From an uncultured Succiniclasticum sp. (GTDB lineage: Bacteria; Bacillota; Negativicutes; Acidaminococcales; Acidaminococcaceae), in NCBI GenBank assembly GCA_900544275.1, contig UQUU01000002.1, positions 62,001 to 126,000 on the forward strand: a stretch of 64,000 bases of DNA, in the 5' to 3' direction. How positions within the stretch are numbered: the stretch's first letter is position 1; each line of letters starts with the position of its first letter. A program made the translations under genes and the position numbers. This document shows positions 59,052-64,000 of this stretch, one piece after another. The notes under the pieces were generated by a model. The model was not told the DNA's origin and did no database searches. It saw nothing but the letters and a program-made list of their open reading frames with translations.

Positions 59052-59158
59052 CTTACTGCCCTTATTCCTCTCTTTTTGGGAAATCCAAACACATCGTGGC
59101 CTGACACCGGCAATACCGGGAAGTTCCGATCCCGTTAACGACGTTTTTTATAAACGCA

Positions 59159-60859
59159 TCACTTTCTGGCCGCATCAAAGCCCTGTGTCTTGCACTTCTC
59201 CGCCGCTGCCAAAAGCTCTTTTGCCGTATTGCGCGCAGCTTCCGTCACATGGTCGCCCGCGGTCATTCGCATCAGTTCTTCGACGCGTCCCGCTTGTCCC
59301 AAAACATCCAGATGAGTCGCCGTCCGTCCCTGTTCCGCTTCCTTGCGGATCTGAATATGACGGTCGGCAAAAGCCGCGATCTGCGGCAGGTGGGTGATAC
59401 AGAGGACCTGTCCCCGCTGCGCGATCAAAGCCATTTTTTCAGCCATTTTCTGGGCAGTAACGCCGCCCACACCTGTATCAATCTCATCAAAGACCATCGT
59501 TCCCACACTATTTAAATCGGTAAGTACCGTTTTCAAGGCCAGAGCCAGACGACTCAGTTCGCCGCCGGAAGCGACCTGCGCTAAAGGACGCAACGGCTCG
59601 CCCAGATTGGCGGAAAAAAGAAATTCCATTTGGTCCCTGCCTATCTCGCCAAAGGTTTCTTTTGCCTGAAAGCCAATGGAGAAACGTCCGTCAGGCATAG
59701 CCAGATCGCGAATATGGCGCACTACGCCGGCACAAAGCTGTTCCGCATATTTTTTGCGCGTTTTGGTCAGGGCTGTTCCTGCTTTTTCTAAATGGGAGAA
59801 GGCGATCTGCACCTCTTGTTTTGCCTTACTGATTCCGGCTTCCAGATTCTGCAATGCCTCATACTGCTCCCGGGCCGTTGCCAGATAAGCCAACACGGTT
59901 TCTTCCCCTGCGCCGTATTTTTTTTGCAGACGGTATAACAGGTCCAGACGCTCCTGTACCTGTACGACACGGGCTTCATCCAAGCCGCCCCGATCTAAAA
60001 GATCGCTCAGTCGGCTTCGCAAGTCATCCGCCGCGATCCAGGCGCTGTCCGCTTCTTCGTAAAGCGGCTGCAGTTGTTCATCGTAGCGCAAAGCGCAGGA
60101 CAATTGCTCCCTGACTTCCGCCAAATGCTCCAGGGCGCCGCCCTCCCGATCCAACTCGGTATGAGAGGCATGAAGGGCCTCCATGATTTTACCGCTGTGT
60201 TGGAGCACTTTAGCTTCCCGGCGCAAATCTTCCTCTTCCCCGGGTTTCAGCCCGGCCGCTTCAATTTCCTGAATCTCCCATGCCAGACGGTCCAACAAAC
60301 GTTCTCTGTCGCTTCCCTGTCTTTCCAGAGCATCCAGTTTCGCCTGCGCCGAACAAAACGCCTGATATACTTCTTTATAGACTGCCACAGCATTTTGCGT
60401 TTCCTGACCACCGAAGCTGTCCACCAGCTCCCTCGGTGTCTGCGGTTGAAGCAAAGCCTGATTTTCATGTTGCCCGTGAATATCCACCAACAAAGAACTG
60501 AATTTTTTCAATACGGAAAGCGGTACCTGCACGCCGTTAATGCTGCTTTGGCTTTTCCCTGCCGCGGTTACCTGCCGTTTTAAAAAAAGACTTTCCTCCG
60601 CTTCAATGCCCTGTTCCTGCAATAAAGTTTCGATCCGGGCATCCGCTGCCCCATCAAATACCGCCTGTACCCAGAATCCTTCCGTACCGGAGCGGACCAT
60701 TCCGGCGGAAGCGCGGGCGCCCAGAACAATACCGAACGCATCGATCAAAATGGATTTACCGGCCCCCGTTTCTCCGGTAAATACATTAAGTCCCGGGGTA
60801 AAGGCCACTTTCGCATCTTCAATTAAAGCAAAGTTATGCACATGTAAAGACTGCAACAT
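59159..60859 (-). CDS. recN: DNA repair protein RecN
   Basis: RecN (566 residues) is an SMC-like ATPase in double-strand break repair. Walker A is GETGAGKSILIDA near residue 30. A Q-loop region (FSSLLVDIHGQHENQALL) and two coiled-coil arms (about 150-360) are followed by the signature LAQVASGGELSRLALALK and Walker B TMVFDEIDTGVGG. It ends with QVLCITHLPQIAAFAD. It follows argR by 135 bp, the standard Firmicute order. Confidence 0.97.
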   Translation of the reverse strand: MLQSLHVHNFALIEDAKVAFTPGLNVFTGETGAGKSILIDAFGIVLGARASAGMVRSGTEGFWVQAVFDGAADARIETLLQEQGIEAEESLFLKRQVTAAGKSQSSINGVQVPLSVLKKFSSLLVDIHGQHENQALLQPQTPRELVDSFGGQETQNAVAVYKEVYQAFCSAQAKLDALERQGSDRERLLDRLAWEIQEIEAAGLKPGEEEDLRREAKVLQHSGKIMEALHASHTELDREGGALEHLAEVREQLSCALRYDEQLQPLYEEADSAWIAADDLRSRLSDLLDRGGLDEARVVQVQERLDLLYRLQKKYGAGEETVLAYLATAREQYEALQNLEAGISKAKQEVQIAFSHLEKAGTALTKTRKKYAEQLCAGVVRHIRDLAMPDGRFSIGFQAKETFGEIGRDQMEFLFSANLGEPLRPLAQVASGGELSRLALALKTVLTDLNSVGTMVFDEIDTGVGGVTAQKMAEKMALIAQRGQVLCITHLPQIAAFADRHIQIRKEAEQGRTATHLDVLGQAGRVEELMRMTAGDHVTEAARNTAKELLAAAEKCKTQGFDAARK

Positions 60860-60994
60860 TATTTCAATATCCTTACCTTCTACATTTATTCTTTTACTTG
60901 TCTTTAGTAATAGTAATTCTGCTCTTGCTCTCGCAATTATTCTTCCCCGTTGTCAACGCCCCGCTTTCCTCCCGGGACGCGCTTGCCCGCCAGG

Positions 60995-61462
60995 CTACGT
61001 AAAGGGGTCGGTCGTATGCTCCAGACCAAAATAGCGGATAAATTCCGGCGCGCTGTCGGGAGAATCCAGAGCAGTGAAGATCGTATCGTCACCGGCTACC
61101 GTTCCCAGGACCGAGGGGCACTTCATGCTGTCAATGACAAAAGCGACGCCGGAGGCAGTGCCCGGCAGCGTATGAAGCACCACCAGATTACCGCCGCACC
61201 GCACGTTGATCACAGATTCCCGCAAGGTACGTTCCAGTTTTTCCGGAGTCAGGGAATGGTTGCGCTCTTTGGGAAAGGCATAGCTGTAACCGCCGCGCAC
61301 ATTGGGGACTTTGATCAACATCATTTCTTTAATATCCCGGGACACCGTGGCCTGCGTCACATTATAACCCCGTTCCAACAACGCTTTAGCCAAATCTTCC
61401 TGCGTTTCAATATTCTGCATTTCAATAATCTGACGAATTAATTGGTGTCTTTCCTTTTTCAT
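60995..61462 (-). CDS. argR: Arginine repressor ArgR
   Basis: ArgR/AhrC (155 residues) is the arginine-responsive hexameric regulator. The N-terminal winged helix spans 1-70 (RHQLIRQIIEMQNIETQEDL, YNVTQATVSRDIKEM). The C-terminal domain binds arginine through LPGTASGVAFVIDSM and the GTVAGDDTIF segment. It sits 10 bp after nadK and before recN. Whether it controls an arg operon cannot be seen in this window. Confidence 0.97.
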   Translation of the reverse strand: MKKERHQLIRQIIEMQNIETQEDLAKALLERGYNVTQATVSRDIKEMMLIKVPNVRGGYSYAFPKERNHSLTPEKLERTLRESVINVRCGGNLVVLHTLPGTASGVAFVIDSMKCPSVLGTVAGDDTIFTALDSPDSAPEFIRYFGLEHTTDPFT

Positions 61463-61472
61463 AAACGCATCC

Positions 61473-62333
61473 TCACATATCTCGTATTAATTTTTCCTGC
61501 CAGGTCTCGTAATAACTCCGCTGAATCAGTCGGATCAGGCGCATCGTACACTGGCTGCGCGTGATCTTCACCACATCATTTTGTTCTATGTCACAGATGG
61601 GAAGCCCATCGGCAGAAAGACTTAAGCTACAAAGATTTCTGGGCAAAAGGCGGATCTGAATTTCTTCCGAAGCGGGAATAATCAGCGGTCGAGCGGAAAG
61701 ATCATGAGCGCAGATTGGCGTAATGATCATCACATCCATCCCCGGTTGCACCAAAGGGCCTCCGGCGGACAGGGAATAGGCGGTGGAACCGGTGGCGGTA
61801 GAAATGATCAGGCCATCGGCAGCGTAGCGTCCGGAGGGTTTGCCGTTAATAAACAAGCCCATGTGATTGATTGTAGAAAGATTGCCGCGGGCCGCGACAA
61901 ATTCGTTAATCGCCAATTCCGTTCCGGATTTTTGTTTTCCCCCCTCAAAGACCTGGGACTGAAGGAGAAAACGCTCTTCCATCGTATACTTTCCCGCCAC
62001 CAATCTGGACAGGGCCTCTTCCAAGCCTTCAAATTCCACTTCCGCCAAAAAACCTAAATGACCGAAATTGATGCCAAAGACCGGCACACCTAACGGGACC
62101 AGTTCTCTGGACATACGCAGAAAAGTGCCGTCGCCGCCCAGTGAAACAGAGGCATCCAAAGCCGAAGACGCCCCTGCAAAAGTTTCCGTTTGATATTCGG
62201 AAGCCAGCATTTCCGGCAGTACCACATGGATTTTATATTTACGACACAAAGCCAGGACCGCCTCAAAATGAATCCGGACTTTGACTATATTCATATTTGG
62301 AAAAATTCCCAACCGCAAATTTTCTTTCATCAT
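61473..62333 (-). CDS. nadK: NAD kinase
   Basis: NAD kinase (286 residues) makes NADP. Family motifs are SLGGDGTFLRMSREL (GGDG), GVPVFGINFGHLGFLAE, LAINEFVAARGNLSTI (NE/D motif), and GRYAADGLIISTATGSTAYSLSAGGP. The ATG at 62333 starts one base after the tlyA stop, with AAAGGA overlapping that stop codon, so translation is coupled. The longer frame would overlap tlyA by 35 bp. Confidence 0.97.
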   Translation of the reverse strand: MMKENLRLGIFPNMNIVKVRIHFEAVLALCRKYKIHVVLPEMLASEYQTETFAGASSALDASVSLGGDGTFLRMSRELVPLGVPVFGINFGHLGFLAEVEFEGLEEALSRLVAGKYTMEERFLLQSQVFEGGKQKSGTELAINEFVAARGNLSTINHMGLFINGKPSGRYAADGLIISTATGSTAYSLSAGGPLVQPGMDVMIITPICAHDLSARPLIIPASEEIQIRLLPRNLCSLSLSADGLPICDIEQNDVVKITRSQCTMRLIRLIQRSYYETWQEKLIRDM

Positions 62334-62334
62334 T

Positions 62335-63168
62335 TTATCCTTTATTATCCAGAATCGCATGGGATTCACTTACCAGGCGATCGATATCCGCCAGGGAAAG
62401 CCTCGTATCCGAAACGTTTTTCGCCGGCGTTGCTGTCAGATAGAGCAGGTATTCAATATTACCCTCCGGACCTTTCACCGGCGAATAGTCAAGGCCGCCG
62501 ATGCCAAACCCTTCCTGTTCCGCAAAAGCGATGATACGGCGCAGCACTTCTTTATGTACCGCCGGATCACGCACCACACCTTTTTTCCCCACGTTTTCTT
62601 TGCCCGCTTCAAACTGCGGCTTTACCAGGGCAATGACAAACGCGTCCGCGGCCAACAGCTTGCGCACGGCAGGCAATATCTTCTCCAGGGAAATAAACGC
62701 GACATCGATGGAAGCGGCTTCAATCGGCTCCGGCAGACTATCGGCCTCCAACAGTCGGGCATTCGTGCGTTCCATATTGATGACCCGGGGATCATTCCGC
62801 AGCTTCCAGTCCAGTTGCCCGTAGCCCACATCGATCGCATAGACACGGACGGCCCCGTTTTGCAATGCGCAATCCGTAAACCCCCCTGTTGAGGCGCCGA
62901 TATCAGCCATCACCTTCCCTGCAACAGAAACGGGGAACTTTTGCAGCGCCTTTGCCAACTTCAGGCCGCCCCGACTGACATAGCGCAACTGATCGCCCAG
63001 AATACGAATCTTCGCGCCCTCTTTGACCGAAGTGCCCGGTTTATCTATCTTCATTTCGTCTACCAGGACCTGTCCGGCCATGATCGCCGCCTGCGCCCTG
63101 GAACGGGTCTCAAACAGCCCCTGCTCCGTCAGATAGGCATCCAGGCGAAGTTTTGCTTTTTTTTCCAT
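62335..63168 (-). CDS. tlyA: TlyA-family rRNA (cytidine-2'-O)-methyltransferase
   Basis: The 277-residue protein has an N-terminal S4 RNA-binding domain (LRLDAYLTEQGLFETRSRAQ, about 7-66) and an FtsJ/RrmJ-like SAM methyltransferase: YVSRGGLKLAKAL, DIGASTGGFTDCALQNGA, YAIDVGYGQLDWKLRNDPRV, VAFISLEKILPAV and VALVKPQFEAGKE with the catalytic Lys region. It is sometimes called haemolysin TlyA, but methyltransferase is the supported function. It lies 16 bp after dxs. Confidence 0.96.
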   Translation of the reverse strand: MEKKAKLRLDAYLTEQGLFETRSRAQAAIMAGQVLVDEMKIDKPGTSVKEGAKIRILGDQLRYVSRGGLKLAKALQKFPVSVAGKVMADIGASTGGFTDCALQNGAVRVYAIDVGYGQLDWKLRNDPRVINMERTNARLLEADSLPEPIEAASIDVAFISLEKILPAVRKLLAADAFVIALVKPQFEAGKENVGKKGVVRDPAVHKEVLRRIIAFAEQEGFGIGGLDYSPVKGPEGNIEYLLYLTATPAKNVSDTRLSLADIDRLVSESHAILDNKG

Positions 63169-63184
63169 AACAGATCCCCAAACT

Positions 63185-64000
63185 TTATTTTGTTAAATGG
63201 TCGGCCACCTTAGCCGCCATCTCTTCTGCGGTCAGTCCCAGATCCTGCAGCAACTGTTTAATTTCGCCCTGCGGCACAAATTCATCCGGAATACCAAAAT
63301 TCAATATTTTGGTGGTTCCCAGCAGCTCCTGCCGGTTTAAAGAAGCCGTCACCGCAGCGCCAACGCCGCCCGCCAAAGCGCCTTCTTCCAAAGTAACGAT
63401 AAAGTGTGTCTCAATGGCTTCTTCCCGCAATAACGCTTCATCCAGCGGTTTGGCAAAACGCATATTGATCACACCGGCGGAAATACCGGAAGCGGCTAAC
63501 AACTCCGCCATTTTTTCCGCCTTTTGCACCATAGTGCCAATCGCCCACAGAGAAACCTGAGAACCATCCCGCAGCTTTTCCGCTTTGCCAATCGGCAGAA
63601 CGCGCATCGGTTCGGTACAGTCCACGCCTAAACCGCTGCCTCTGGGGTAACGTAAAGCAATAGGTCCCGCCTGATATTCCATCGCCGTAAGCAACATGTG
63701 GCGCAGTTCATTTTCATCTTTAGGAGCCATCAGGACCATATGCGGCATGGGCAACAGGTAAGCGTAATCAAACACTCCGTGGTGCGTATAACCGTCATCG
63801 CCCACCAACCCGGCCCGGTCCAGGCATAATTTGATGGGTAAATGCTGCATACATACATCATGCAACACCTGATCATAGGCCCGCTGCAGGAAGGTTGAAT
63901 AGATCGCGGCCACCGGCTTCATGCCCTGAGTAGCCAGCCCTGCTGCAAAGGTTACGGCATGCTGTTCGGCAATCCCTACATCGTAAAATCGTTCCGGGAA
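63185..64000 (-). CDS. dxs: 1-deoxy-D-xylulose-5-phosphate synthase, C-terminal part (5' end outside the window)
   Basis: The frame is open to the window edge and gives the last 271 residues. It starts in FPERFYDVGIAEQHAVTFAA, the Dxs pyrimidine-domain motif with the catalytic Glu, followed by YSTFLQRAYDQVLHDVCMQ, DRAGLVGDDGYTHHGVFDYAYL and the C-terminal domain (QVSLWAIGTMVQKAEKMAELL, LEEGALAGGVGAAVTASLN). Dxs makes DXP, the entry to the MEP isoprenoid pathway and a thiazole precursor. The dxs-tlyA-nadK-argR-recN order is the normal Firmicute arrangement. Confidence 0.96.
   Translation of the reverse strand, partial: FPERFYDVGIAEQHAVTFAAGLATQGMKPVAAIYSTFLQRAYDQVLHDVCMQHLPIKLCLDRAGLVGDDGYTHHGVFDYAYLLPMPHMVLMAPKDENELRHMLLTAMEYQAGPIALRYPRGSGLGVDCTEPMRVLPIGKAEKLRDGSQVSLWAIGTMVQKAEKMAELLAASGISAGVINMRFAKPLDEALLREEAIETHFIVTLEEGALAGGVGAAVTASLNRQELLGTTKILNFGIPDEFVPQGEIKQLLQDLGLTAEEMAAKVADHLTK

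Overview
The window looks like the chromosome of a diderm Firmicute of the class Negativicutes. Housekeeping gene order is Firmicute-like (priA-def-fmt-rsmB-rlmN-stp-pknB-rsgA-rpe, recA-recX-rny, dxs-tlyA-nadK-argR-recN), recA has a Gram-positive type LexA box, and there is a PASTA kinase, yet a TonB-dependent outer-membrane receptor and a secretin are also encoded. An FeFe-hydrogenase maturase (hydF) fits a strict anaerobe. Genus cannot be fixed from sequence alone; a gut or oral Negativicute such as an Acidaminococcus relative is a guess. No rRNA, tRNA, CRISPR array or transposase was seen.

Layout. 1-6 kb: 3'-truncated glycolipid glycosyltransferase, hydF, a TVP38/DedA-like membrane protein, recG, an exported protein. 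6-12.5 kb: rpmB, a zinc-ribbon protein, rny, recX, recA, aroF (DAHP synthase), an ACT-domain protein. 12.6-17.9 kb: hslO and the riboflavin operon ribD-ribE-ribBA-ribH under an FMN riboswitch. 17.9-30 kb: a long translation / cell-wall signalling cluster from priA down to rpe. 30-34.8 kb: an EndA-like nuclease, an alpha/beta hydrolase, two small exported proteins with related folds and an EamA permease. 34.8-47.5 kb: an AT-rich island. 47.5-51.5 kb: type IV pilus-like ATPases (PilT, short PilB/GspE) and a lipoprotein secretin. 51.4-53.7 kb: thiamine salvage (thiD-thiM-thiE). 54-64 kb: tkt, an EF-G paralogue, a Nudix hydrolase, recN, argR, nadK, tlyA and the 3' part of dxs.

The most interesting region is the island at about 34.8-47.5 kb. 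A tight operon (spacings of +3 to -11 bp after the first gene) encodes, in transcription order, a TonB-dependent receptor, an ECF-type S component fused to an extracytoplasmic lipobox domain, a fused double ECF ATPase, an EcfT subunit, a membrane-anchored beta-propeller and a CobN/ChlH-family large chelatase subunit without its usual AAA+ partners. A MerR regulator with a probable GyrI-like ligand domain is transcribed divergently. Between them lies a perfect 50-bp inverted repeat (21-bp arms) that reads as two overlapping face-to-face promoters. The island is bracketed by direct repeats of about 150 bp. Each repeat carries the 3' end of a small exported-protein gene (intact at the left, a remnant at the right) plus a bidirectional terminator. 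The best hypothesis is a horizontally acquired system that imports a metallated tetrapyrrole across both membranes and strips (or inserts) its metal, comparable in logic to the Bacteroidota hmu haem system but using an ECF importer.

Start sites were chosen by Shine-Dalgarno spacing; several differ from the longest open frame, including a TTG start for ribD and a probable ATT start for rny.
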